From Planifilum fulgidum (GTDB lineage: Bacteria; Bacillota; Bacilli; Thermoactinomycetales; DSM-44946), in NCBI RefSeq assembly GCF_900113175.1, contig NZ_FOOK01000034.1:1-33435 (forward strand): a stretch of 33,435 nt of DNA, in the 5' to 3' direction. Made by a program: the position numbers and the translations under genes. The notes under the pieces were generated by a model. It was given only the letters and a program-made list of their open reading frames with translations, had not been told where the DNA came from and made no database searches. Positions 24,583 to 32,063 of the stretch are shown here, piece after piece; position 1 is the first letter of the stretch; the number at the start of each line of letters is the position of its first letter.

Positions 24583-24810
24583 TTACGGGAGGGAGGGAAC
24601 GAGCCTTACCCGGTTGCCCGGTTGAAAGCGGGGATCCAGATAGTGGCGGGGATCGGGGGAAAGCAGGCGGACAATCCGCGCTTCTCCGTTTTCCAGGATC
24701 TCCACCTGCATCGCCACGCCGCCGATGGACACATCCCGGATGCGGCGCTTCGGGGGAGACAGCGGATCCGTGTAGATCCATTCGGGAGGATAAATCGTGT
24801 AATGAATCAT
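24583..24810 (-). CDS. ylzJ: YlzJ-like protein
   Basis: A 75-residue protein of the YlzJ family ([15 protein letters not shown]..., ending [11 protein letters not shown]), unknown function, found between tepA and spoIIIE in many Bacillales. Its ATG overlaps the tepA stop (ATGA), so it is translationally coupled to tepA and probably expressed with it. Confidence 0.9.
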   Translation of the reverse strand: MIHYTIYPPEWIYTDPLSPPKRRIRDVSIGGVAMQVEILENGEARIVRLLSPDPRHYLDPRFQPGNRVRLVPSLP

Positions 24811-25586
24811 TGGACGGTCCCCCCCGCTTTCCTCGCTTCGATCAGCCGGTTCAACTCCGCCATGGCATCGGCCAATCCGCCCACCCGGTCGATCAATCCG
24901 TATTCCACCGCGTCCCGGCCGATCACATTGGTGCCGATATCCCGGGCCAGTTCTCCGGTCCGGAACATCAGCTGCCGAAACAGCTCCTCGGTGATGTTGG
25001 AATGGTTGACGACGAAGCGGATCACCCGCTCCTGCATCTTCTCCAGATACTCAAAGGTTTGGGGCACACCGATCACCAAACCCGTCAGCCGGATCGGATG
25101 AATGGTCATGGTGGCCGTTTCGGTGATGAAGCTGACATCGGCGGCCACGGCGATCGGCACGCCGATGCTGTGCCCTCCCCCCAGCACGAGGGAAACCGTC
25201 GGCTTGCTCATCGTGGCGATCATCTCGGCGATGGCCAAACCGGCCTCCACGTCCCCGCCGATGGTGTTGAGGGCGACAATCACGCCTTCCACCTGCGGAT
25301 TCTGCTCCGCCGCGACAATTTGAGGGATGACGTGTTCATATTTGGTCGTCTTGTTGTGGGAAGGCATGACCAGATGCCCTTCGATTTGACCGATCACCGA
25401 CAAACAAAAGATGTTGGATTCCAGCTGCGGAACATTGGACCCGCCCAACTGCTGAATGGCTTGAATCGTCTCTTTTTTCCTGTCCGGCTCCTCGATCAAA
25501 GGCTTTTCATTCCAAAACCCATCCACTTCAGTGTGCACCCCTTTTGCTCCGAAGTCCAAAAAATCCGTCCGCACGGGGGGCGCCAC
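24807..25586 (-). CDS. tepA: ClpP-like serine protease TepA
   Basis: A 259-residue ClpP/crotonase-fold protease with no ATPase partner nearby. The core has [20 protein letters not shown] (oxyanion strand), the nucleophile Ser140 in GGGHSIGVP and His163 in MTIHPIR; a downstream Asp ([10 protein letters not shown]) may complete the triad. In B. subtilis TepA (YmfB) is a forespore enzyme linked to degradation of small acid-soluble proteins and outgrowth. The start is GTG 25586; the SD is weak, and a TGA closes the frame upstream. A sigma-G-like CATACTA lies about 40 bases upstream, agreeing with a spore role. Confidence 0.92.
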   Translation of the reverse strand: MAPPVRTDFLDFGAKGVHTEVDGFWNEKPLIEEPDRKKETIQAIQQLGGSNVPQLESNIFCLSVIGQIEGHLVMPSHNKTTKYEHVIPQIVAAEQNPQVEGVIVALNTIGGDVEAGLAIAEMIATMSKPTVSLVLGGGHSIGVPIAVAADVSFITETATMTIHPIRLTGLVIGVPQTFEYLEKMQERVIRFVVNHSNITEELFRQLMFRTGELARDIGTNVIGRDAVEYGLIDRVGGLADAMAELNRLIEARKAGGTVQ

Positions 25587-25622
25587 GGAACCGTCGCCTG
25601 CTCAACCCCCCGCCTTCCCACC

Positions 25623-25641
25623 TAGTATGCTCCGGGAGCAT
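25623..25641 (-). promoter_or_regulatory. Sigma-G/F-like -10 box with overlapping palindrome upstream of tepA
   Basis: CATACTA (25623-25629) on the minus strand fits the forespore sigma-factor -10. A perfect inverted repeat ATGCTCC-G-GGAGCAT (25627-25641) overlaps its upstream edge, between the expected -10 and -35. The -35 lies in the T-rich TTTTTATTA of the upstream terminator and matches poorly. Confidence 0.4.
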
Positions 25642-25648
25642 CCGTAAT

Positions 25649-25672
25649 AAAAAGGGGACTTTCTTAAGCCCC
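25649..25672 (-). terminator. Terminator upstream of tepA
   Basis: On the minus strand GGGGCTT pairs with AAG(T)CCCC (one bulged T), followed by TTTTTATT. As the rnjB terminator already lies at 26128-26155, this second terminator suggests that the stretch between them is transcribed as a separate unit. Confidence 0.65.
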
Positions 25673-26123
25673 GGAAATCAAAACAAAGGCGCAGCTTCCG
25701 CCGATCCGCCCGTGTCGCAAATCAGGGACGCGCCGGCCTGAAGCATCTCCCGGTGCAAATCTCCGCCCGCAAACAGCCTCCTGCCCGCAAGATGCTGTGA
25801 GCCAGCCATCTTTCCGGGGCGAAAGCAAGGCGGGCAACGTCCCAAGGCGGAGATGGAACCCGGTGAGGCGCGGGGTTCCGGCACGGGGGTGGGACCTGAA
25901 AAAGCCCTCGGTGATCGGGGGATCAGGCGTGCGGTATCTGCCTCGATGACCGAACATTGACTGCCTGGGCATCATGACCGGAATCGAACAAGGACAACAC
26001 CCCGTGCATGGGATGGTTCCCGAAAGGACAAACGAAGGCCGACAATTTGCAAAACAGATCACACAGCCGCCCCCGGGACAGGGGAGGCCAAGAGCGCTGC
26101 AAACAGCCAATTCCTTCAAAATC
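25673..26123. ncRNA. Candidate structured RNA region between rnjB and tepA; no convincing gene
   Basis: About 450 bases without a recognisable coding gene. They contain many adjacent complementary pairs: 25759-25767/25846-25854 (9 bp), 25782-25788/25830-25836 (7 bp), 25789-25797/25803-25812 (9 bp, one bulge), 25855-25861/25873-25879 (7 bp), 25881-25885/25928-25932, 25895-25899/25923-25927, 25905-25910/25916-25921 and 26071-26074/26081-26084. The first three are nested. Minus-strand terminators flank the region. Strand is unsettled: one helix favours plus by a G-U pair, another favours minus. A minus-strand frame ending at 25678 (about 97 codons, no normal start) has coding-like GC at third positions, so a decayed gene is an alternative. 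Confidence 0.4.
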
Positions 26124-26127
26124 AAAA

Positions 26128-26155
26128 AAAGCCGGCACCCGAAGGTGCCGGCTTT
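26128..26155 (-). terminator. Terminator of rnjB
   Basis: AAAGCCGGCACC (26128-26139) and GGTGCCGGCTTT (26144-26155) form a perfect 12-bp stem with a four-base loop; on the minus strand a run of seven T follows. It lies 11 bases after the rnjB stop. Confidence 0.9.
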
Positions 26156-26166
26156 CGAACCGGGAA

Positions 26167-27846
26167 TCAGACCTCCATGATGATCGGCAAAATCATCGGA
26201 CGCCGCCTCGTCCGGTCGTACAAAAAGCGGCTCAAGGCATCCCGGATGTTGGTCTTGAGGGAAGCCCATTCGCTGACCCGGTTCCTCATGCATTTTTCCA
26301 TCGTCTGCGTGACAATGCGGTTGGCTTCATCCAACAGTTGCTCCGATTCCCGCACGTAGACGAAACCGCGGGAAATGATATCCGGACCGGACAAAATCGT
26401 GCCGTTGTTTTTGCTCAGGGTGACTACAACCACCAAAATTCCGTCTTGTGACAACAACTTGCGGTCTCTGAGCACGATATTTCCGACATCTCCGACTCCC
26501 AAACCGTCAATCAACACATTGCCCGTGGCAATCTTGGGTCCGTAACGCGCCTTTCCGTCGGAAAACTCGACCGTGTCCCCGTTGTCGCAGATAAAAATGT
26601 TTTCCGGACGGATGCCAACAGACTCGGCAAGTTGGGCATGAGCACGCAGCATGCGATACTCACCGTGAATCGGGATAAAGTACTTGGGACGAATCAGGTT
26701 CAGCATCAATTTCAAGTCTTCCTGCGACCCGTGGCCGGATACGTGCACTCCGTGCTGGGACGTCGTGCTGTAGACGACATCCGCTCCGATGCGGAACAGC
26801 TGATCCACCGTGCGCGCGACCAACTTCTCATTCCCCGGAATGGGCGTGGCCGCAATCACCACGGTGTCGCCGGGAAGCACCTCCACCTTGCGATGAGACG
26901 AATGGGCCATCCGGGTCAAAGCCGACATGGGTTCCCCCTGGCTTCCCGTCGACATCACGGCCACCTTATGGGCGGGCAGCTTGTTGATCTCATCCGGATC
27001 GATCAGCAAGCCGTCCGGAACCCGAAGATACCCCAGCTCCATCCCGATGTTGACCACATTCACCATGCTGCGCCCCACAACCGCCAGTTTTCGTCCGTGC
27101 TTGTGGGCAGCATCCATCACCTGCTGAATCCGGTGAATGTTGGAGGCAAAGGTGGCCACAATGATCCGTTGCTTGGCCTTGCGGAACACCTCTTCCAGGG
27201 CTTCCCCGACCACCCGTTCCGAACCCGTGAAACCAGGCCGCTCCGCGTTGGTGCTGTCCGACATAAGGCATAAAACGCCTCTTTTTCCGATCTCAGCCAT
27301 CTTGTGCATGTCCGCGGCCTGACCGTTCACCGGGGTGAGATCGAACTTGAAGTCCCCCGTGTGCACCACCAGACCTTCCGGCGTTTCCAGACAAATCCCC
27401 ACCGAATCCGGAATGCTGTGGTTGGTCTTGAAGAAGGTGGCCTTGATCGAACCGAGCCTGACTTCCGAACGGCTGTGAATCAGAATCCGCTTCGTCTCGT
27501 TCAACAGGTGCGCTTCCCGCAGCTTGTGTTCGACAAGCCCCAAGGTCAATTTCGTCCCGTACACCGGCACATTCAGATGGCGCAGGATGTAAGGAAGAGC
27601 TCCGATGTGATCCTCATGTCCGTGCGTCAAAAGAATCCCGCGTACTTTCTCGCGATTTTCGATCAGGTACGTGATGTCGGGAATGACGACATCGATTCCC
27701 AGCATCTCCTCTTCCGGGAACATCAACCCCGCGTCGATCACCACGATATCGTCCCCGTACCGAACCACGTACATGTTCTTCCCGATTTCGTCCAACCCAC
27801 CGAGCGCAAAAACGGTCAGTTTGCCTCGTGAGTTGAATCTTGTCAA
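26167..27846 (-). CDS. rnjB: Ribonuclease J (RnjB position)
   Basis: A 559-residue metallo-beta-lactamase/beta-CASP RNase. The zinc motif is HGHEDH (75-80), and further ligands lie in HTGDFKFD. The beta-CASP part has the SDSTNAERPGFTGSE region and MSTGSQGEP. The C-terminal PIHGEYRML and a small terminal domain complete the usual length. RNase J cleaves endo- and 5'-exonucleolytically in mRNA decay and rRNA maturation. I call it RnjB from the dapA-rnjB-tepA order. Start is TTG 27846 with AGGAGGG eight bases upstream. It has its own promoter and terminator. Confidence 0.93.
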   Translation of the reverse strand: MTRFNSRGKLTVFALGGLDEIGKNMYVVRYGDDIVVIDAGLMFPEEEMLGIDVVIPDITYLIENREKVRGILLTHGHEDHIGALPYILRHLNVPVYGTKLTLGLVEHKLREAHLLNETKRILIHSRSEVRLGSIKATFFKTNHSIPDSVGICLETPEGLVVHTGDFKFDLTPVNGQAADMHKMAEIGKRGVLCLMSDSTNAERPGFTGSERVVGEALEEVFRKAKQRIIVATFASNIHRIQQVMDAAHKHGRKLAVVGRSMVNVVNIGMELGYLRVPDGLLIDPDEINKLPAHKVAVMSTGSQGEPMSALTRMAHSSHRKVEVLPGDTVVIAATPIPGNEKLVARTVDQLFRIGADVVYSTTSQHGVHVSGHGSQEDLKLMLNLIRPKYFIPIHGEYRMLRAHAQLAESVGIRPENIFICDNGDTVEFSDGKARYGPKIATGNVLIDGLGVGDVGNIVLRDRKLLSQDGILVVVVTLSKNNGTILSGPDIISRGFVYVRESEQLLDEANRIVTQTMEKCMRNRVSEWASLKTNIRDALSRFLYDRTRRRPMILPIIMEV

Positions 27847-27906
27847 AAAAATACCCTCCTGTATTCAGTTGTAAGTCACCCGAAACCGCACAAGCCACTT
27901 GCGTTC

Positions 27907-27936
27907 ATTATACACGAACCGGGACGCCGGACGCAA
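27907..27936 (-). promoter_or_regulatory. Promoter for rnjB
   Basis: On the minus strand TATAAT (27907-27912) lies 18 bases downstream of TTGCGT (27931-27936), between the dapA terminator and the rnjB start. The 5' leader would be about 55 bases. Confidence 0.6.
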
Positions 27937-27962
27937 CAATCCGGAAAAACCCCTCCCCAACG

Positions 27963-27994
27963 AAAAACGCTTCGGGGAATCCCGAAGCGTTTTT
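27963..27994 (-). terminator. Terminator after dapA
   Basis: AAAAACGCTTCGGG (27963-27976) pairs perfectly with CCCGAAGCGTTTTT (27981-27994) around a four-base loop, giving a terminal T-run on either strand. It lies 11 bases past the dapA stop and closes the asd-dapG-dapA unit. Confidence 0.9.
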
Positions 27995-28005
27995 CCGTGC
28001 CAAAA

Positions 28006-28881
28006 TCAAATGTTCAGCCTGCGGAGCAGGTCTTCGATCCGGCGCCGCTCTTCCTCCGTCGGCGGGACGAGGGGGAGGCGCACGGTCGGATCGCACAATC
28101 CCTTCACATGCAAGGCGTATTTGACGGGAACCGGATTGGAAGTGATGAACAGGCCCTCAAACAGCGGATGGTACTCCTGGTGAATCCGGGCCGCCCGCCG
28201 CACGTCGCCGGCAAAAAAGGCGTCCATCATCTCCCTCAATTGGGATCCGACCAGGTGGCTGGCCACGCTGACGACCCCCACCCCTCCCACCGCCAGGACG
28301 GGCAACAGCAGCTTGTCGTCGCCGCTGTAGACCGCCACCCTATCCGGCACGCGGGAGGCCAATTCCGTCACCTGCGACAAGTCGCCGCTCGCTTCCTTGA
28401 TCGCCACCACGTTGTCCATCTCTGCGAGGCGGACCATCGTGTCGACGGAGATGTTCATCCCGGTCCGTCCCGGGACGTTGTAGAGCATGACCGGGAGGGA
28501 AGTCGCCTCGGCGATCGCTTGGAAATGGCGGAACAGACCCTCCTGAGACGGCTTGTTGTAATAGGGGCCCACCAACATCACCCCGTCCACGCCGGCCTCT
28601 TCCGCCTCCTTCGTCAGCCGGATGGAGGCTTCGGTGTTGTTGCTGCCCGTTCCGGCGATCACCTTCACCCGGCCGTCCGCCTGCCGGCTCACCCGGCGGA
28701 ACAACTCCAGCTTTTCCTCGTGGGTGAGCGTCGGCGATTCTCCGGTGGTTCCGGCAACCACGAGAGTTTCCGTTCCCGTGCGGATCAGATGTTCCACAAG
28801 TTCGGTAACCCGCCGCCAATCGACCGCTCCGTCCGGGGTGAACGGAGTGATCATCGCTGTCACCAGTCTGCCGAATTGCAC
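28006..28881 (-). CDS. dapA: 4-hydroxy-tetrahydrodipicolinate synthase
   Basis: A TIM-barrel aldolase of 291 residues that condenses aspartate semialdehyde with pyruvate, the entry to diaminopimelate, lysine and dipicolinate. Visible: GTTGES (44-49), catalytic Tyr134 in LYNVPGRTG and the Schiff-base Lys162 in AIKEASGD. The start is placed at GTG 28881 (VQFGRLVTAMITPF), nine bases after GGAGG; the ATG three codons upstream directly abuts that SD and is unlikely. It follows dapG by 42 bases. The enzyme feeds both cell wall and the spore dipicolinate branch encoded upstream. Confidence 0.95.
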   Translation of the reverse strand: MQFGRLVTAMITPFTPDGAVDWRRVTELVEHLIRTGTETLVVAGTTGESPTLTHEEKLELFRRVSRQADGRVKVIAGTGSNNTEASIRLTKEAEEAGVDGVMLVGPYYNKPSQEGLFRHFQAIAEATSLPVMLYNVPGRTGMNISVDTMVRLAEMDNVVAIKEASGDLSQVTELASRVPDRVAVYSGDDKLLLPVLAVGGVGVVSVASHLVGSQLREMMDAFFAGDVRRAARIHQEYHPLFEGLFITSNPVPVKYALHVKGLCDPTVRLPLVPPTEEERRRIEDLLRRLNI

Positions 28882-28923
28882 GTCCGTCATCCTCCATTAA
28901 TGATGTCTTGGCGGTCTCTCCGC

Positions 28924-30153
28924 TCATTGATAGTGAATCTTGTGCAGTTCAAACTTGCGGTGAAGGGCCCGGACGGCCTTATGCATGTCTTCCCCCCGCA
29001 CCAGCACCCAAATGGTGGTGTGGGAGTCAGCCGACTGCAGGATCTGGATATCCTCGTCCGTCAAAGCCTCCACAATTTTGGCCATGACGCCGGGAACCCC
29101 CGCGATGCCGGCCCCCACCGCCGAAACCTTGGCGCAGTTCCGGTTAAGCTCCGCCTCAAAACCCAGGTCGCGCAAAAGAGCTTCGGCGCGGTCCGCCCAC
29201 TCGTCGAAAACCGTGTACGCCACTCCGCTCGGATTGACATTGATGAAATCGATGCTGATCCCGTTTTCCGCCATCGCCTTGAACACTTTCAGTTGCAGGT
29301 CGTATTGCCCTTCCCCGGCATGAACCTTGATCTGGGTCACGCCCGGAACCTGCGTGATTCCCGTGATCAGCCGGTCATTCACTTCCCCGGCCAGGCGGTT
29401 CACTTCCCCCTGATTGGTCACCAGGGTGCCGGGGCTGTCGGCGAGGGTGGAGCGAACGCGGATCGGGACGTTGGTCTGCATGGCGATCTCCACCGCCCGG
29501 GGATGGATCACCTTGGCCCCCTGGAAAGCGAGGTTGCACATCTCCGTGTAGGTGACCGTGTTCAGGGCCACCGCGTCCTCCACGATCCTGGGATCCGCGG
29601 TCATGATCCCGTTCACGTCGGTGAAAATGTCCACCATCTCCGCGCCCAGGGCCACCCCGAGGGCCGTGGCCGTCGTGTCGCTTCCCCCGCGTCCGAGGGT
29701 GGTGATCTCCCCTTCGGTCGTCCGTCCCTGGAAACCGGCGACGATCGGCACCCGTCCCTTCTCCAGCTCCTGACGGACCCGGACGGGATTGACGGTGATG
29801 ATCTGGGCGTTGGTGTGATCGTTATTGGTGATGATTCCCGCTTGCCCTCCCGTCAACACGCAGCAGTCAATCCCTTTGGACCGCAGAAGACTGGCCAAGA
29901 CGGATGCGGAAATGATCTCGCCGCAGTGGAGAAGCAAATCCATTTCCCGGGGAGGGAGAGCATCGCCGTTGTTTTTGACCCATTCCAGCAAGGTGTCGGT
30001 TGCGTAGGGAGCCCCTTTTCTCCCCATCGCCGAAACCACGACCACCAAACGATACCCTTCATCCAAAGCGGTCCGGACATGGTGAGCCACCCGTTCCCGC
30101 AGCTCCGGCGTCGCCAGGGATGTTCCTCCGAATTTCTGAACCAGGATCTTCAT
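28924..30153 (-). CDS. dapG: Aspartokinase (DapG-type)
   Basis: A 409-residue aspartate kinase that phosphorylates aspartate in the first step of the aspartate pathway. The N-terminal kinase domain begins MKILVQKFGGTS, with VVVVSAMGRKGAPYATD and GRGGSDTTATALG. Two ACT domains occupy about 260-409 and probably bind the feedback inhibitor, diaminopimelate in B. subtilis DapG. ATG 30153 follows AAGGGGGCAGGGC; the longer upstream frame overlaps asd and lacks an SD. It starts 13 bases after the asd stop. Confidence 0.93.
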   Translation of the reverse strand: MKILVQKFGGTSLATPELRERVAHHVRTALDEGYRLVVVVSAMGRKGAPYATDTLLEWVKNNGDALPPREMDLLLHCGEIISASVLASLLRSKGIDCCVLTGGQAGIITNNDHTNAQIITVNPVRVRQELEKGRVPIVAGFQGRTTEGEITTLGRGGSDTTATALGVALGAEMVDIFTDVNGIMTADPRIVEDAVALNTVTYTEMCNLAFQGAKVIHPRAVEIAMQTNVPIRVRSTLADSPGTLVTNQGEVNRLAGEVNDRLITGITQVPGVTQIKVHAGEGQYDLQLKVFKAMAENGISIDFINVNPSGVAYTVFDEWADRAEALLRDLGFEAELNRNCAKVSAVGAGIAGVPGVMAKIVEALTDEDIQILQSADSHTTIWVLVRGEDMHKAVRALHRKFELHKIHYQ

Positions 30154-30166
30154 GCCCTGCCCCCTT

Positions 30167-31201
30167 TTACCTGTCGGTGGAAATGAGAAGTTCGGCAATC
30201 TGTACCGCGTTGGTTGCTGCTCCCTTCAACAGATTGTCCGCCACAACCCACAGGTGAAGCCCCTTGGGGTTGTGCAGATCGCGGCGGATCCTTCCCACGA
30301 AAACTTCGTGGCGGCCGTCCGCCGTAAGGGGCATCGGATACACCTGCTCGTCAATGTCGTCCTGGACGATAATGCCCGGAGCGTCCGCCAAAATCCTGCG
30401 AACCTCCTCCGGATCGGCTTCTTCCTTCAGTTCCGCATAGACCGATTCGCTGTGACCGCGAAGGACCGGAATGCGCACGCAGGTGGCGCTCACCCGGATC
30501 GAGTCGTCCTCGAAAATCTTCTGGGTCTCCCGCACCATTTTCATCTCTTCCAACGTGTACCCGTTTTCCTGGGACACGTCGCACTGGGGAATCGCATTGA
30601 AGGCGATCTGGTAATGCTTGGACAGCTTGCTCACCGGGAGCACTTCGCAGGACACCTCTTCGCCGCTGATCACCGCCCGGGTTTGCCGCTTCAGTTCCTC
30701 GATCGCCTGCCAGCCCGAGCCGGAAACCGCCTGGTACGTGGAAACGATGACGCGCTCCAGTCCGTAACGGTCGCGGATCGGTTTCAAGGCGACCACCATC
30801 TGAATGGTAGAGCAGTTGGGATTGGCAATGATCCCCTTGTGCTCCCGAACCTTATGCCCGTTGACTTCGGGAACCACCAGGGGAACATCGGGATCCATCC
30901 GGAAAGCGTTGGTGTTGTCGATGACGACGGCGCCCCGTTTCACCGCTTCCGGAGCCAGTTTGAGGCTGACTCCCCCGCCGGCGCTGAACAAAGCGATGTC
31001 CACTCCTTCGAAGGCGTCGGGAGTGGCTTCGCGGACAACCACCTCTTCGCCCCGGAACCGAACGCTTTTGCCTGCGGATCTCGCCGATGCCAGGGGGCGG
31101 AGTTCCCCGACGGGGAACGAACGCTCCTCCAGGTTTTTCAGCATCTGTTCTCCGACCGCGCCCGTGGCTCCCACCACGGCGACTGTATAGGTTTTGGCCA
31201 T
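30167..31201 (-). CDS. asd: Aspartate-semialdehyde dehydrogenase
   Basis: A 344-residue NADPH-dependent enzyme that reduces aspartyl phosphate to aspartate semialdehyde. It has the nucleotide-binding GATGAVG (11-17), SAGGGVSL, the catalytic Cys130 in NPNCSTIQ and AVSGSGWQAIEEL. The start at ATG 31201 is supported by GGGGGAG upstream. It is the first gene of asd-dapG-dapA and is preceded by a 250-base leader with an attenuator-like hairpin and a promoter inside the end of spoVFB. Thus it can be expressed in growth as well as with the spore genes. Confidence 0.95.
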   Translation of the reverse strand: MAKTYTVAVVGATGAVGEQMLKNLEERSFPVGELRPLASARSAGKSVRFRGEEVVVREATPDAFEGVDIALFSAGGGVSLKLAPEAVKRGAVVIDNTNAFRMDPDVPLVVPEVNGHKVREHKGIIANPNCSTIQMVVALKPIRDRYGLERVIVSTYQAVSGSGWQAIEELKRQTRAVISGEEVSCEVLPVSKLSKHYQIAFNAIPQCDVSQENGYTLEEMKMVRETQKIFEDDSIRVSATCVRIPVLRGHSESVYAELKEEADPEEVRRILADAPGIIVQDDIDEQVYPMPLTADGRHEVFVGRIRRDLHNPKGLHLWVVADNLLKGAATNAVQIAELLISTDR

Positions 31202-31460
31202 GTGTGATCTCCCCCTCTCCCGAACATTAAGAGGCCCTTGTCTCCGCGCCTTTATCCCCTCATGGCAAAAAGGCGCCGGATGCTCCTGGCCGCGCCAAAA
31301 AGGAAGGAACCTGGAGGCCGTCCTTGATGCCGGCAACATCCGGTCCTCCAGGAGATGTCCCATCCGAAAGGGTTGGTGCTAAAACCCTGCACCTTCCTTT
31401 CATCCGGACACCGCAGCCCCCCTTGCCGGAGGGGCGGTGAACGCGTCAAGTCTCTCTCTA
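31202..31460 (-). promoter_or_regulatory. Structured leader of asd-dapG-dapA (candidate attenuator/riboswitch)
   Basis: The 259-base gap between spoVFB and asd is rich in pairing segments. Minus-strand reading: CACCG/CGGTG hairpin (about 31409-31439), a closing stem 31392-31400/31299-31307 (9 bp, perfect), a small stem GGGTT/AACCC, and an 11-bp arm 31341-31352/31310-31320 with one bulge. These are followed by a terminator-like stem (31272-31296, GGCGC/GCGCC) and five T (31267-31271). CCGGATG upstream can also pair with CATCCGG inside that terminator, so alternative folds are possible. I do not recognise a known lysine riboswitch or T-box on this strand. Confidence 0.5.
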
Positions 31461-31489
31461 TTATGAAGTCAAGTAGCGATATTTTTCAA
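31460..31489 (-). promoter_or_regulatory. Promoter for asd within end of spoVFB
   Basis: On the minus strand TTGAAA (31484-31489) lies 18 bases upstream of CATAAT (31460-31465). The -10 overlaps the spoVFB stop codon TAA. Confidence 0.6.
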
Positions 31490-32063
31490 CTATTAACGGT
31501 TGCAGCTGTTTTCCCTCCATTGCCGCGGCGCAGGTTTCCGGAATCAATTCCATGCGGGCGACCATGGAGTTGGGCTTCTTTTCGGGATTGTCCTGGCCGA
31601 AGGGAACGAAGTAGATGTCCCTCGCCGGCAGAAGGCGGGCCAGGTTGACCGCATTGAGGCCGAGGGCATCGTTGGTGGAGATCGCCACCACCACGGGACG
31701 GTGATTCCGCATTTGGGCTTTGGCCGCCATGAGGACGGGACCGTCGGTCAAGGCATTGGCCAAGCGGGCCAGGGTGTTTCCGGTGCAGGGGGCGATCACC
31801 AGACAATCCAGCAACTTTTTCGGGCCGATCGGCTCCGCTTCCGGAACGGTCGTGATCATCGGCTCGGAAGTGATCTCCCGGATCTTGGCAATCCACTCCT
31901 CGGCCTTCCCAAAACGGCTGTCCACGTTGGCCACCGTGTACGAAAGGATGGGAATCACCTTGGCGCCGAGCTGTACCAGACGCTTCATCTGCGGCAAAAC
32001 CTCGTCATGGGTGCAATGGGAACCCGTCATCGCAAAGCCGATAGTTTTTCCCTCGAAATTCAT
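31461..32063 (-). CDS. spoVFB: Dipicolinate synthase subunit B
   Basis: A 200-residue flavoprotein-fold subunit (dpaB). It begins GKTIGFAMTGSHCTHDEVLP and contains VIAPCTGNTLARLANALTDG (89-108). With subunit A it oxidises dihydrodipicolinate to dipicolinic acid in the mother cell, which then loads the spore core. The ATG overlaps the spoVFA stop (ATGA), so the subunits are coupled. Length is normal for the family. Confidence 0.95.
   Translation of the reverse strand: MNFEGKTIGFAMTGSHCTHDEVLPQMKRLVQLGAKVIPILSYTVANVDSRFGKAEEWIAKIREITSEPMITTVPEAEPIGPKKLLDCLVIAPCTGNTLARLANALTDGPVLMAAKAQMRNHRPVVVAISTNDALGLNAVNLARLLPARDIYFVPFGQDNPEKKPNSMVARMELIPETCAAAMEGKQLQPLIVEKYRYLTS

Noticed and set aside
22070-24625. 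Very long plus-strand open frame opposite spoIIIE (851 codons)
   Set aside because: It is a GC-rich shadow of spoIIIE; His/Gly/Asp/Gln-rich composition with no domain or SD.
24410-24781. N-terminal extension of SpoIIIE by 124 codons
   Set aside because: No SD, low-complexity sequence, includes the promoter; ATG 24409 has a good SD and family-like start.
25673-26123. Region considered as RNase P RNA, tmRNA, 6S or SRP RNA
   Set aside because: The conserved sequence boxes of these RNAs were looked for on both strands and not found.
25664-26293. 209-codon minus-strand frame overlapping the rnjB end
   Set aside because: It begins inside rnjB in another frame and crosses the rnjB terminator; no SD or recognised domain.
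27997-30186. Long plus-strand open frame opposite dapA and dapG (729 codons)
   Set aside because: Shadow frame; both minus-strand genes have full catalytic motifs.
31202-31460. Lysine riboswitch or T-box before asd
   Set aside because: The AGAGGTGC-type lysine core and the T-box GGTGGNACCGCG element are absent.
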